A DNA stretch of 64,000 bases, from contig MGPB01000024.1 of the NCBI GenBank assembly GCA_001795455.1, positions 72,015 to 136,014 on the forward strand. The letters run 5' to 3'. How positions within the stretch are numbered: the first letter of the stretch is position 1; every line of letters begins with the position of its first letter. The translations under genes and the position numbers were made by a program. Below are positions 17,389 to 27,591 of the stretch, piece after piece. A model generated the notes under the pieces. The model had not been told where the DNA came from and made no database searches. It saw nothing but the letters and a program-made list of their open reading frames with translations. This stretch comes from Curvibacter sp. GWA2_63_95. Its GTDB lineage: Bacteria > Pseudomonadota > Gammaproteobacteria > Burkholderiales > Burkholderiaceae_C.

Positions 17389-18855
17389 TCAAGACTCTTC
17401 TGACCAGCAAAAGCCGTCACGCGCAATCATGGCGCTTGAGGCGCTGGGGCCCCAGGTGCCGGCAGCGTACAGGCGCGGGCCTTGCGTGTCCGCGGCCCAG
17501 TGTTCCAGCATGGGTTCGACCCAGCGCCAGGCTTCTTCCTGCTCGTCGCTGCGGACAAACAGGTTCAGGCGGCCGTCAATCACGTCCAGCAGCAAGCGCT
17601 CGTAAGCACCCACGCGTTCGGAGCCGAAGCGTTTGTCAAAGTCCAGGTCCAGTTGCACGGGAGCCAGGCTTTGTGATGCCGCAGCGCGCGACTGGCGGTT
17701 CTCCTGGCCCTGGGCCAGCAGGTGCAACTCCAGCCCGTCCTTGGGCTGCAGATTGATGATCAGCCGGTTGGCCGCGCCCTCGTTGGAGTCGTAAATGGCG
17801 TGGGGCGTAGGCCGGAAATTGATGACGATGCGTGCATCGCGGCCCGCCAGGCGCTTGCCGGTGCGGATGTAGAAGGGCACGCCGGCCCAGCGCCAGTTGG
17901 CGATCTCGGTGCGCAGGGCGACAAAGGTTTCGGTGTTGCTCTTGGGGTCGACCCCGGCTTCTTCGCGGTAGCCGGGCACCTTGTTGCCGCCGCTGGTGCC
18001 GGCTGAATACTGGCCGCGCACCACATCCTGCTTCAATGTCTCTGTGGTCCAGGGTTTGAGCGAGCGCAGCACCTTGAGCTTCTCGTCGCGGATGGCATCG
18101 GCGTGCGAGTTGATCGGCGGTTCCATGGCGATTGCACACAGCAGTTGCAGCGCGTGGTTCTGCACCATGTCTCGCAGGGCACCGGTGGTTTCATAAAACG
18201 CGCCACGGCTCTCCACGCCCAGGTCTTCGGCAATGGTGATCTGGATGTTGGCGATATGTTCGCGGCGCCACAGCGGTTCGAACAAGGCGTTGCCAAAGCG
18301 CATGGCAAACAGGTTTTGCACCGAGGGCTTGCCCAGGTAGTGGTCGATGCGGAAGATCTGCTTTTCTTCAAAGAAGCGGCGCACGGTCTGGTTGATCGCG
18401 CGGTTGGAGGCGAGGTCATGGCCCAGCGGTTTTTCCAGCACCACGCGGGTCTTGGGTGTGTTCAGCCCGGCGGCGGCCAGTTGCTCGCACACATTGGTGA
18501 ACAGGCTGGGTGCGGTGGCCACGTAGATCACCACGCTGTCGGCGTTGCGGGCATTCAGTGTCTCGGCCAAGGCGGCGTAGTCGTCGGGCTTGGACAGGTC
18601 CATGCGCTGGAACTCGAGGATGGCGGCAAAGCGGGCAAACTCTTCGGCGCTGGGGCGCTTGGCCAACTCCACTTTTTCGAAGCGAGACTGGATCAAATCG
18701 CGGTATTGCTCGTGGCTGAGGTTGTCACGGCCCACGCCGATAATGCGTCCACCTTCTGGCAGCGAGCCATGGCGGAACGCCTGAAACAACGCGGGCATCA
18801 ACTTGCGCCAGGCCAAATCGCCGGTGCCGCCAAACATGACTAGATCAAAGCTCAT
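17389..18855 (-). CDS. zwf: Glucose-6-phosphate dehydrogenase
   Basis: 488 residues, normal for the family. Oxidises glucose 6-phosphate to 6-phosphogluconolactone with NADP+. The coenzyme loop MFGGTGDLAWRKLMPALF is at the N-terminus and the substrate motif RIDHYLGKPSVQNL is near residue 170. It is divergent from tal; the inverted repeat in the 142 bp gap is a candidate HexR operator that could control both genes. Confidence 0.97.
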   Translation of the reverse strand: MSFDLVMFGGTGDLAWRKLMPALFQAFRHGSLPEGGRIIGVGRDNLSHEQYRDLIQSRFEKVELAKRPSAEEFARFAAILEFQRMDLSKPDDYAALAETLNARNADSVVIYVATAPSLFTNVCEQLAAAGLNTPKTRVVLEKPLGHDLASNRAINQTVRRFFEEKQIFRIDHYLGKPSVQNLFAMRFGNALFEPLWRREHIANIQITIAEDLGVESRGAFYETTGALRDMVQNHALQLLCAIAMEPPINSHADAIRDEKLKVLRSLKPWTTETLKQDVVRGQYSAGTSGGNKVPGYREEAGVDPKSNTETFVALRTEIANWRWAGVPFYIRTGKRLAGRDARIVINFRPTPHAIYDSNEGAANRLIINLQPKDGLELHLLAQGQENRQSRAAASQSLAPVQLDLDFDKRFGSERVGAYERLLLDVIDGRLNLFVRSDEQEEAWRWVEPMLEHWAADTQGPRLYAAGTWGPSASSAMIARDGFCWSEES

Positions 18856-18876
18856 AAGACAGGTGGTACGTTTAAG

Positions 18877-18908
18877 AGTTACATGAAAGATGACGTTGTA
18901 ATGTAACT
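18877..18908. promoter_or_regulatory. Candidate HexR operator between zwf and tal
   Basis: AGTTACAT (18877-18884) and ATGTAACT (18901-18908) form a perfect inverted repeat with a 16 bp spacer containing TTGTA. It sits 22 bp upstream of zwf and 90 bp before tal. HexR sites in other proteobacteria are also TGTA/TACA-rich dyads, so HexR is the natural candidate; binding is inferred only from position and composition. Confidence 0.5.
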
Positions 18909-18997
18909 TTGTTTCATTGATAATTCAAGGGGACAAACCGCAACTCTGTGCAGGTTTACCCCTAGTCTTCAACCTTGGCCTTTGGCCCGCGCCCTCC

Positions 18998-19945
18998 ATG
19001 AACCAACTCGACGCACTCAAACAATTCACCACCGTGGTGGCTGACACCGGCGACTTCAAACAGCTCGACGCTTTCAAACCCCAAGACGCGACCACCAACC
19101 CTTCACTGATCCTGAAGGCCGTGCAAAAGGCCGACTACGCGCCTTTGGTGAAAGACACGGTGAACCAGTTCCGCGGCCGCCCCATGGACGAAATCGTGGA
19201 CCGCTTGCTGGTGCGTTTTGGCTGCGAAATCCTCTCCATCATCCCCGGCCGCGTGTCCACCGAAGTGGATGCCCGTTTGAGCTTTGACACCAACGCCACC
19301 GTGGCGCGTGGCGAGCGTCTGATCGAGCTGTACCAAGCCCAAGGCATCCATTCCGACCGCGTGCTGATCAAGGTCGCCTCTACCTGGGAAGGCATCAAGG
19401 CTGCCGAGCAGCTGGAACGCAAGGGCATCCGCACCAACCTGACCTTGTTGTTCGCGTTCTGCCAGGCCGTGGCCTGCGGCCAAGCCAAGGTGCAGCTGAT
19501 TTCCCCGTTTGTCGGCCGCATTTACGACTGGTACAAAAAGAACGCTGGCGCCGCCTGGGTGGAAGCCGACAACGCGCTGGCCAACGACCCCGGCGTGAAG
19601 TCTGTGGCACAGATCTACAACTACTACAAGAAGTTCGGCATCCAAACCGAGGTGATGGGCGCGAGCTTCCGCAACGTGGGCCAGATCACGGCCCTGGCCG
19701 GTTGCGATCTGTTGACCATCAGCCCCGATCTGCTGGCCATCCTGGCCGCGACCGACGCACCGCTGACCCAGGCCCTGAATGCCGACACGGCCAAAGACCT
19801 GGCGCTGGAGCATGTGAGTTATGACGAAGCCAGCTTCCGCCTGGCGCTGAACAACGACGCCATGGCGACCGAGAAGCTGGCCGAAGGCATTCGCGCCTTC
19901 TGTGTGGATGCGGTGAAGCTGGAACAGCTGCTGCTGGCCGCTTGA
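18998..19945 (+). CDS. tal: Transaldolase
   Basis: 315 residues, close to E. coli TalB. Transfers dihydroxyacetone units between sedoheptulose 7-phosphate and glyceraldehyde 3-phosphate in the pentose phosphate pathway. [12 protein letters not shown] is the N-terminal signature; the Schiff-base lysine lies in [11 protein letters not shown] (about Lys125). The start [10 protein letters not shown] at 18998 was preferred over an upstream in-frame ATG at 18917 on family length. pgi follows 48 bp downstream on the same strand. Confidence 0.96.
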   Translation: MNQLDALKQFTTVVADTGDFKQLDAFKPQDATTNPSLILKAVQKADYAPLVKDTVNQFRGRPMDEIVDRLLVRFGCEILSIIPGRVSTEVDARLSFDTNATVARGERLIELYQAQGIHSDRVLIKVASTWEGIKAAEQLERKGIRTNLTLLFAFCQAVACGQAKVQLISPFVGRIYDWYKKNAGAAWVEADNALANDPGVKSVAQIYNYYKKFGIQTEVMGASFRNVGQITALAGCDLLTISPDLLAILAATDAPLTQALNADTAKDLALEHVSYDEASFRLALNNDAMATEKLAEGIRAFCVDAVKLEQLLLAA

Positions 19946-19993
19946 TGCTTTGCGGGACAGACCTTCAGCTCTGTCCCCAACTGATTAAAGACT

Positions 19994-21562
19994 ATGACAC
20001 GTACCCGTTGTGACCGCACGCCCGCCTGGGGCGCCCTGCAAGCCGCTTTTGATGCCACCGGCCGGGCGCTGGATGTGCGCGAGGCCTTCAAGGCCGACGC
20101 CCAGCGCTTTGGCCGTTTCAGCCAGGAGGCGCCCTATGTGTTCGCCGACCTGTCGAAGAACCGCATTGACGCGGCGACTGAAGCGCTGTTGTTTGACCTG
20201 GCGCGCCAGAGCGGCGTGTTGGAACACCGCGACGCCATGTTCGCAGGCCAGAAGATCAACAACACCGAGCAGCGCGAGGTGTGGCACGTTCTGTTGCGAA
20301 ATCCGCCTGGAGTGCCCGTGGAATATGCGGGAGCAGCTACGGAATTTGTAGCAGGCGAGCAGGCCAAGGTGCATGCCACACTGGACGCCATGCTGGCCTA
20401 CGCAGAGAAGGTGCGTGCCGACCAGGCTATCACCGACGTGGTGAACATCGGCATTGGCGGTTCCGATCTGGGCCCGCAAATGGCGGTGCTGGCGCTGGAC
20501 GCGTTTGCCACCACCGGCAAGCGCCTGCACTTTGTGAGCAATGTGGACGGCCATGAGCTGGCCGCCAAACTGCCGCATCTCAAAGCCGACAGCACAGTCT
20601 TCCTGATTGCCAGCAAGACCTTCACCACCATCGAGACCATGACCAATGCCGCTTCGGCCAAGGCCTGGTTCGAGGCGCAGGGCGGCACCGACATTGCCCG
20701 CCACTTTGCCGCGCTGACCACCAACGTGCCGGCGGCCAATGCCTTTGGCATCACCACCACCTTCGGCTTCTGGGACTGGGTGGGCGGTCGTTATTCCATG
20801 TGGTCGGCCATTGGCCTGCCGATCGCCATTGCCATTGGTTCTGCGGGCTTCCGCGAGTTTTTGGCCGGTGCGCATGCCATGGACGAGCACTTCCGCACCG
20901 CGCCGCTGGAAAGCAATCTGCCGGTGCGCCTGGGCCTGCTGGACGTCTGGTACCGCAATTTCCACGGCTTCACCAGCCGCAGCATTGCGCCGTACCACAG
21001 CGCCTTGCGCCGCGTGCCGGCCTACCTGCAGCAACTGGAGATGGAGAGCAATGGCAAGCGTGTGGACGCGTCGGGCGAAGCGCTGCCGTTTGGCACCTCG
21101 CCCGTGCTGTGGGGCGAGCCCGGCACCAACGGCCAACACGCCTACTTCCAGATGCTGCACCAGGGGACCGATGTGGTGCCCATGGAGTTCATCGCCGTCA
21201 AAAAGGCGCGCCACGACCTGAAGGGCCACCAACCGCTGCTGCTGGCCAATGTGCTGGCGCAAGCCCAGGCTCTGTTGCAGGGCAAGAGCGACGCGGGTGG
21301 CCACAAGCATTTCACGGGCAACCGCCCCAGCACCTTCCTGTTGCTGGACGACCTGACCCCGGCTGCGTTGGGCGCGCTGATTGCGTTGCAGGAGCACCGC
21401 GTGTTTGTCAGCGGCAGCCTGTGGGGCATCAACAGCTTTGACCAGTGGGGCGTGGAGCTGGGCAAGGTGCTGGCCAAGGAGATTGAGCCACGTCTGGCTT
21501 CCGGTGATGTCACTGGATTGGACGGCTCTACCGCTGGCTTGCTGGCACGCTTGCGGAGCTAA
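19994..21562 (+). CDS. pgi: Glucose-6-phosphate isomerase
   Basis: 522 residues. Interconverts glucose 6-phosphate and fructose 6-phosphate. Diagnostic blocks: NIGIGGSDLGPQMA, IASKTFTTIETM, FGFWDWVGGRYSMWSA and QGTDVVPMEFI. Residues about 104-120 (GVPVEYAGAATEFVAG) are encoded by a dispersed repeat copy and make the loop before KVHATLDAML somewhat longer than in E. coli Pgi as I recall it. Likely co-transcribed with tal. Confidence 0.96.
   Translation: MTRTRCDRTPAWGALQAAFDATGRALDVREAFKADAQRFGRFSQEAPYVFADLSKNRIDAATEALLFDLARQSGVLEHRDAMFAGQKINNTEQREVWHVLLRNPPGVPVEYAGAATEFVAGEQAKVHATLDAMLAYAEKVRADQAITDVVNIGIGGSDLGPQMAVLALDAFATTGKRLHFVSNVDGHELAAKLPHLKADSTVFLIASKTFTTIETMTNAASAKAWFEAQGGTDIARHFAALTTNVPAANAFGITTTFGFWDWVGGRYSMWSAIGLPIAIAIGSAGFREFLAGAHAMDEHFRTAPLESNLPVRLGLLDVWYRNFHGFTSRSIAPYHSALRRVPAYLQQLEMESNGKRVDASGEALPFGTSPVLWGEPGTNGQHAYFQMLHQGTDVVPMEFIAVKKARHDLKGHQPLLLANVLAQAQALLQGKSDAGGHKHFTGNRPSTFLLLDDLTPAALGALIALQEHRVFVSGSLWGINSFDQWGVELGKVLAKEIEPRLASGDVTGLDGSTAGLLARLRS
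20305..20352 (+). repeat. Dispersed ~50 bp repeat, copy 3 (in frame inside pgi)
   Basis: Partly diverged copy: CCGTGGAATATGCGG, then GAGCAGCTACGGAATTTGTAG, matching the core and terminal hairpin of the intergenic copies. It is translated as part of Pgi. Confidence 0.7.
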
Positions 21563-21703
21563 CCCTTTGCCTGTGCGTTGTCTGGCACTCGCACAGCACG
21601 CAGGGGCACGGCGGCGGGCTCATACTGCCAAACGCGCAGAAATCGCCCGCCACCGCACCCCTGCATGCTGCGGGGCGTTGGGCGGCATAGATCTCATGCA
21701 TCC

Positions 21704-22954
21704 ATGAGTGTTTCCCTTTCGCTTGTGCAAGCCCGCAACCTGCATCTCGCAGCGCAGGGTTTGTTGCAGCCCCCCACGCGTGCCGCCAAGCGGGCCGATG
21801 TGGCGGCCTGCATCCAGCGCATGGCGCTGCTGCAGATCGACACCATCCATGTGGTCTCGCGCAGCCCTTACCTCGTCCTGCATTCCCGCCTGGGGGACTA
21901 CCCGCGCGAATGGCTGGAGGACACACTGGCTGCAGCCCAGGTGTTTGAAACCTGGGCCCACGAGGCCTGCTTTGCCCACGTGGACGATCTGCACATCCAC
22001 CGCGCCTACAACCGCCACACCCGCCGCCACTGGGGCCTGGCCAAGGCCGCGCAAAGCCATGCGGCGCAGCGCCCGCACCTGGACAAGTTGCTGGAGCACA
22101 TCCGCAGCAAGGGCCCCGTGAAATCGTCCGACTTTGAGCGGCCCGAAGGCAAGGGCGGTGCCTGGTGGGGCTGGAAGGACGAGAAACGCTGGCTGGAAGC
22201 CCTGTTTGCGCTGGGCGAGCTGATGATTGCACGGCGCGAGAACTTCCACCGCGTCTATGACCTCAGCGAACGCGTGGCACCGCAGCTGCTGCAGCCTGCG
22301 GCCCCGCCCAGCGAGGCTGCGCTGCACGCCCAACTGATGGAGAAAGCCATCGCCGCGCTGGGCATCACCCAGGCGCGTTGGGTGAACGACTACTTCCGCA
22401 CCAAGCCGCGCTTCAAAGACGCGGACCTGGATGCGCTGGTGGACGCTGGCAGCGTGCTGCGCGTGGACGTGGAGGGCTGGGATGCACCCGGCTATGTACA
22501 CGCTAGCCACACTGCGCTGCTGAAAAAGGCGAGTGCCAACAAGCTGGAGGCCACACACACTGCACTGCTGTCTCCGTTTGACCCCGTGGTGTGGGACCGT
22601 GAACGCGGCTCCACGCTGTTTGACTTTGACTACCGGCTGGAGTGCTACACGCCTGAAGAGAAGCGTGTGTACGGCTACTTTGTGCTGCCCATTCTGTGCC
22701 GCGGTGCACTCATTGGCCGGTTGGACGCCAAGGCGCACCGCGCCGAGGGAGTGTTCGAGGTGCGTGCCCTCCATGCCCAGCCCGGCCTGGTGTGGAGCGA
22801 CCAGCACATCGCCGATGTGGCCCTGGCTATCCAGCGCAGTGCGGACTGGCACGGCACGCCGCAGGTGCGCATCACGCGCACGCAACCGGCCAAGCTGGCC
22901 GCCGCGCTCAAACGCGCCCTGAAGCATTTAAAACTTGAAAGACCTGACGCATGA
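21704..22954 (+). CDS. Winged-helix DNA glycosylase, YcaQ family
   Basis: 416 residues of the HTH_42/AlkZ-YcaQ family, which unhooks DNA interstrand crosslinks and removes bulky N7-alkylguanines. The catalytic Q-x-D motif typical of YcaQ rather than AlkZ is visible as Q44-I-D46 in LLQIDTIHVVSRSPYLVL. Further family blocks are YEYW-equivalent FETWAHEACFAH and the C-terminal SPFDPVVWDRER. The ATG at 21704 (MSVSLSLVQAR) fits the family; a longer in-frame reading from 21578 has no support. Its stop overlaps the next gene by 4 bp. Confidence 0.88.
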   Translation: MSVSLSLVQARNLHLAAQGLLQPPTRAAKRADVAACIQRMALLQIDTIHVVSRSPYLVLHSRLGDYPREWLEDTLAAAQVFETWAHEACFAHVDDLHIHRAYNRHTRRHWGLAKAAQSHAAQRPHLDKLLEHIRSKGPVKSSDFERPEGKGGAWWGWKDEKRWLEALFALGELMIARRENFHRVYDLSERVAPQLLQPAAPPSEAALHAQLMEKAIAALGITQARWVNDYFRTKPRFKDADLDALVDAGSVLRVDVEGWDAPGYVHASHTALLKKASANKLEATHTALLSPFDPVVWDRERGSTLFDFDYRLECYTPEEKRVYGYFVLPILCRGALIGRLDAKAHRAEGVFEVRALHAQPGLVWSDQHIADVALAIQRSADWHGTPQVRITRTQPAKLAAALKRALKHLKLERPDA

Positions 22955-23601
22955 ATGTGGTGTTTGACTTTGGCGCGGTGCTGTTCACCTGGCGCCCGGT
23001 AGATCTGGTGACTGAATGTTTTCCCGACCGTGCGCCGACGCCCGCGCTGGCCGGCCACCTGGCGCACGAGGTGTTTGGCCATGCCGACTGGCAGGAGTTT
23101 GACCGCGGCACGGTGTCCATGCCCGAGGTCATTGAGCGCACCGTGGCTCGCCTGGGGCTGGACCGCGCTGCGCTGACCAAGTTGGTGGAAAGCATTGGTG
23201 AGCGGTTGGTGCCCATGCCCGAGTCCATGGCGCTGCTGAACCGGCTGTGTGCGCTGCGCACGCAGCCGCAGGTGAATGGCGGCGAGCCGCTGCATCTCTA
23301 TTTCCTGTCCAACATGCCCGTGCCCTATGCGCGCACGCTGGAGCGCCTGCACCCGTTTCTGCGGAACTTCGACGGCGGTATTTTTTCGGGCGATGTGCTG
23401 CTCATCAAACCCGAGCCCGCCATCTACCAGCTGCTGCAAAGCCGCTATGCGTTGGAGCCGGCCAAGACGGTGTTCATCGACGACCTGCTGGGCAACGTCG
23501 AGGCTGCCCGCGCCCAGGGCTGGCACGGCATCCATTTCAAGAATGCCACCCAGGTCACGCAGGACCTGCAGGCCTGGGGTTTAAAGGAAATTGGCCTCTA
23601 G
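22951..23601 (+). CDS. HAD-superfamily phosphatase (YihX-like)
   Basis: 216 residues. HAD motif I is VVFDFGAVLF with Asp6 as nucleophile; the second position of the DxD is Gly, as in E. coli YihX (DLGN). Motif II is the FLSNMPVPYA region, the Lys is in LIKPEPAIYQLL, and motif IV is VFIDDLLGNVEAARAQGW. YihX acts on alpha-glucose 1-phosphate and other sugar phosphates; the substrate here is not determined. Translation is coupled to the upstream YcaQ gene through an ATGA overlap. Confidence 0.85.
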   Translation: MNVVFDFGAVLFTWRPVDLVTECFPDRAPTPALAGHLAHEVFGHADWQEFDRGTVSMPEVIERTVARLGLDRAALTKLVESIGERLVPMPESMALLNRLCALRTQPQVNGGEPLHLYFLSNMPVPYARTLERLHPFLRNFDGGIFSGDVLLIKPEPAIYQLLQSRYALEPAKTVFIDDLLGNVEAARAQGWHGIHFKNATQVTQDLQAWGLKEIGL

Positions 23602-23641
23602 CCCCCGTCGATAGTGCGCAAGAAGCTATCAAAAGCATAGT
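23592..23641 (+). repeat. Dispersed ~50 bp repeat, copy 4 (3' end of HAD gene)
   Basis: TTGGCCTCTAGCCCCC, ATAGTGCGCAAGAAGCTATC, then AAAAGCATAG. It contains the HAD gene stop codon region (CTC TAG), so the repeat terminates this ORF. Confidence 0.85.
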
Positions 23642-23653
23642 GAGCTAGGCGTA

Positions 23654-23690
23654 AAAAAGCCCCGCAAGGTAAAACCTTGCGGGGCTTTTT
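23654..23690. terminator. Bidirectional terminator between HAD gene and groL
   Basis: Perfect 17 bp stem, AAAAAGCCCCGCAAGGT / ACCTTGCGGGGCTTTTT, with a three-base loop. Flanking A and T tracts allow it to end both the plus-strand HAD transcript and the minus-strand groESL transcript. Confidence 0.92.
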
Positions 23691-23734
23691 ATTTGGCTTT
23701 TGTCGCAAGCGGCAAAGCCACTACGACGCAGCAT

Positions 23735-23812
23735 GAGGTGCCAGGCCAAGGCGCAAGGGCGCAGACAGTACCTACGGTACGGCAAGCCCTTGCAACGCCG
23801 GCATGGCGCCTC
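23735..23812. repeat. Long imperfect palindromic element downstream of groL
   Basis: GAGGTGCCAGGCC...GCGCAAGGGC on the left pairs with GCCCTTGCAACGCCGG...GCGCCTC on the right, with a central GTACCTACGGTAC dyad, giving a roughly 78 bp hairpin. It looks like a mobile-type or REP-like palindromic unit and lies between groL and its terminator, so it should be transcribed. Confidence 0.7.
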
Positions 23813-23825
23813 AGGCCAGGAGAGC

Positions 23826-25490
<1,665 letters not shown>

Positions 25491-25499
25491 TTAAGTGAA

Positions 25500-25551
25500 A
25501 TATGCCGCTAGCCCGCATGGATATTGCGCGGCCAGCTATGAATTCAATAGT
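25500..25551 (+). repeat. Dispersed ~50 bp repeat, copy 5 (groS-groL intergenic)
   Basis: ATGCCGCTAGCCCGCATGG, ATATTGCGCGGCCAGCTATG, ending CAATAG. It takes up more than half of the 91 bp spacer inside the groESL operon and would form a small hairpin in the mRNA between the two genes. Confidence 0.85.
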
Positions 25552-25566
25552 GCTTTAAGCCCGGTA

Positions 25567-25860
25567 TTACTTGGACTCAACCACAGCAAACAAATCATCC
25601 TCTTTCATCACGAGGAGTTCGTCGCCGTCCACCTTCACGGTCTGGCCGGAGTACTTGCCGAACAACACGCGGTCGCCGACCTTCACGGTCAGGGCCTTGG
25701 TTTCGCCCTTGTCGTTGGTCTTGCCTGGGCCCACAGCCAGCACTTCGCCTTGGTCTGGCTTTTCAGCGGCGTTGTCAGGAATGTAGATGCCGGAAGCAGT
25801 CTTGGTTTCGCTTTCAACGCGCTTAACAATCACGCGGTCTGCCAGAGGACGCAGTTTCAT
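25567..25860 (-). CDS. groS: Co-chaperonin GroES
   Basis: 97 residues, the lid of the GroEL chamber. [16 protein letters not shown] start, mobile loop [15 protein letters not shown], and the [11 protein letters not shown] block are standard. The ATG at 25860 has a good AGGAG ribosome-binding site, so the longer reading from 25905 is rejected. First gene of the heat-shock operon. Confidence 0.99.
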   Translation of the reverse strand: MKLRPLADRVIVKRVESETKTASGIYIPDNAAEKPDQGEVLAVGPGKTNDKGETKALTVKVGDRVLFGKYSGQTVKVDGDELLVMKEDDLFAVVESK

Positions 25861-25944
25861 GAGGAATCTCCTAGGGTTTGAAACAGAAAGGGAACAGGTG
25901 CCCACCTAAGGGTAAGCACACATGAACTTGTGGAACGGGCGCTG

Positions 25945-25971
25945 TTAGCACTCCATCCCAACGAGTGCTAA
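25945..25971 (-). promoter_or_regulatory. CIRCE operator (HrcA binding site)
   Basis: Perfect TTAGCACTC-N9-GAGTGCTAA, the canonical CIRCE element bound by the HrcA repressor, 85 bp upstream of groS. Confidence 0.97.
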
Positions 25972-25999
25972 TGATAAGGCCTTTTGCCCCACTTTCAAG
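25971..25999 (-). promoter_or_regulatory. groESL promoter
   Basis: On the minus strand TTGAAA is followed after 16 bp by TATCAT, a good sigma-70 pair ending at the first base of CIRCE. The same bases also read CTTGAAA-N13-CCTTATCAT, close to a heat-shock sigma-32 promoter. The overlap fits HrcA repression plus heat induction; both readings are inferred from sequence. Confidence 0.65.
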
Positions 26000-26066
26000 G
26001 GAGCGTGCCGCGAATGCCCCCCGGTACCGGGTCCCGCCTGCACCGCATTGCACCGTGCACGGGCAT

Positions 26067-26100
26067 AAAAAAAGCGCCCCGCCAAGGGACGCTTTTTAAG
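26067..26100 (-). terminator. Terminator downstream of the 93-residue hypothetical gene
   Basis: On the minus strand AAAAAGCGTCCC pairs with GGGGCGCTTTTT (one G-U pair), followed by a T tract. It separates the small gene from the groESL promoter. Confidence 0.85.
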
Positions 26101-26114
26101 GGAGGGGCGGATGT

Positions 26115-26396
26115 TCAGACCGTCTGGCCGGCCAGGGCTGCGCGCTCTACGCGATCGGCCAGGGCATAGAGGTCTTGCGCAAAGTTGGGGTCCTTGGCCA
26201 TCGCGTCGTCGGCCAGGGCACGCAGCTGGCTGGCTTCGTCCAGTTCCACTGGGCTTACGGTTTGGCGCTGGAAGGCCGCTGCCCACAGCGCGCTGCTCAG
26301 TGTGCGTGCCGACACCAGCAGGTCGCGCAGTGCCTGTGCCACATTGGGCTGCTGGGCGGGGGCGAAATGGGGGGTACGGATTGCAGTGCTGGCCAT
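26115..26396 (-). CDS. Hypothetical protein
   Basis: 93 residues, function not recognised. Predicted all-helical: ALRDLLVSARTLSSALWAAA, a linker, then ELDEASQLRALADDAMAKD and DLYALADRVERAALAG. No cysteines, signal peptide or membrane segment. The ATG at 26396 is preceded by an excellent GGAGG site, and a terminator follows, so it is a genuine monocistronic gene. Its small acidic helical character could suit a regulatory or adaptor role, but nothing shows this. Confidence 0.75.
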   Translation of the reverse strand: MASTAIRTPHFAPAQQPNVAQALRDLLVSARTLSSALWAAAFQRQTVSPVELDEASQLRALADDAMAKDPNFAQDLYALADRVERAALAGQTV

Positions 26397-26583
26397 GGGA
26401 AACCTCCAAAATGAACGATGTTGCACTGCAGTATAGGGTAAACCCTAGGTTCTCTCAAGTGGGGTGTTGTGTTCGCCGCACGGGCTGTGCGGGTATCCCG
26501 CAGGATGAAACTCGCAGCCTTGGGGCAGAATCGCCCGACTTGGGACGTGGGCCCCCGGCCCTTATTTTTCTGGAGAAATTGCC

Positions 26584-27558
26584 ATGTTGTTGAAGAAGTT
26601 GTTGGTGTGGGGTCTGGTGTCTGCGGCGGCGGTGGGCGTAGCCCAGGCCCAGAATGCGGCCTACCCCAACAAATCGGTCCGCCTGATCATTCCCTTTCCT
26701 CCTGGCGGCGGCACCGACATCCTGTCCCGTCTGGTGGCGCAAAAGCTCACCGAGGCCAACAAATGGTCGATAGTGCCTGACAACCGCGCGGGCGCTGGCG
26801 GCACCATCGGCATCACCGAGGCTGTGAAGGCCGCCCCCACCGGCTATGACATCGTCATGGGCCAGAAGGACAACCTGGTGGTCGGCCCCTGGCTGTATGG
26901 CAACCTGCCCTGGGACCCGACCAAGGATCTGGTCGCCGTGGCCCATGTGGCGTACACCCCGGTGGTGATTGCCACCAGCGCCAATTCCAGGTTCAAGACC
27001 CTGGCCGATGTGGTGGCTGCTGCCAAGGCCACGCCCGACACCATCACCTACGGCTCGCCGGGTAACGGCACCACCATCCATTTGGCCGGTCATCTGTTTG
27101 AGAAGGCCGCCAATATCAATATCCGGCATATTCCCTACAAGGGCTCCAATCCGGCGTTGATGGACGCGCTGGGGGGCAATGTGGATTTGCTGGTGTCTTC
27201 CGTGCCCTCGGCCATGGCCCAGATCAAGGCCGGCAAGCTGCGTCCCCTGGCCGTCACCTCGGCCGCACGCAGCAGCTCGCTTCCCGATGTGCCCACGGTG
27301 GCGGAGTCGGGCTACAAGGACTTTGATGTGAGCACCTGGTACGGCCTGTTTGCCCCCGTCGGCACACCGGCTGCCGTGGTGACCACGCTGAACACCGAGG
27401 TCAACAAGTTGTTGGCCAACCCCGAAGTCAAGGCTGCCATCCAGGCCCAGGGTGCCGAGCCTGTGGCCATGAAGGTCGAGCAGTTCTCCACCCTGCTCAA
27501 GACCGACTACGCCAAGTGGAAGGGCATCGTCCAGGCCTCGGGCGCCAAGGTCGAGTAA
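26584..27558 (+). CDS. Bug-family tripartite tricarboxylate transporter binding protein
   Basis: 324 residues. Signal peptide MLLKKLLVWGLVSAAAVGVAQA, then the Bug fold opening YPNKSVRLIIPFPPGGGTDI with the ligand-contacting PPGGGTD loop and DNRAGAGGTIG block. Such periplasmic proteins (TctC family) bind carboxylated or aromatic solutes and are very numerous in Burkholderiales, mostly without their own TctA/B permease; none is adjacent here. A GGAGA ribosome-binding site precedes the ATG. Confidence 0.93.
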   Translation: MLLKKLLVWGLVSAAAVGVAQAQNAAYPNKSVRLIIPFPPGGGTDILSRLVAQKLTEANKWSIVPDNRAGAGGTIGITEAVKAAPTGYDIVMGQKDNLVVGPWLYGNLPWDPTKDLVAVAHVAYTPVVIATSANSRFKTLADVVAAAKATPDTITYGSPGNGTTIHLAGHLFEKAANINIRHIPYKGSNPALMDALGGNVDLLVSSVPSAMAQIKAGKLRPLAVTSAARSSSLPDVPTVAESGYKDFDVSTWYGLFAPVGTPAAVVTTLNTEVNKLLANPEVKAAIQAQGAEPVAMKVEQFSTLLKTDYAKWKGIVQASGAKVE

Positions 27559-27591
27559 GCCAAGGTCTGCAGGGATGCGCCGCGTGGCGTA

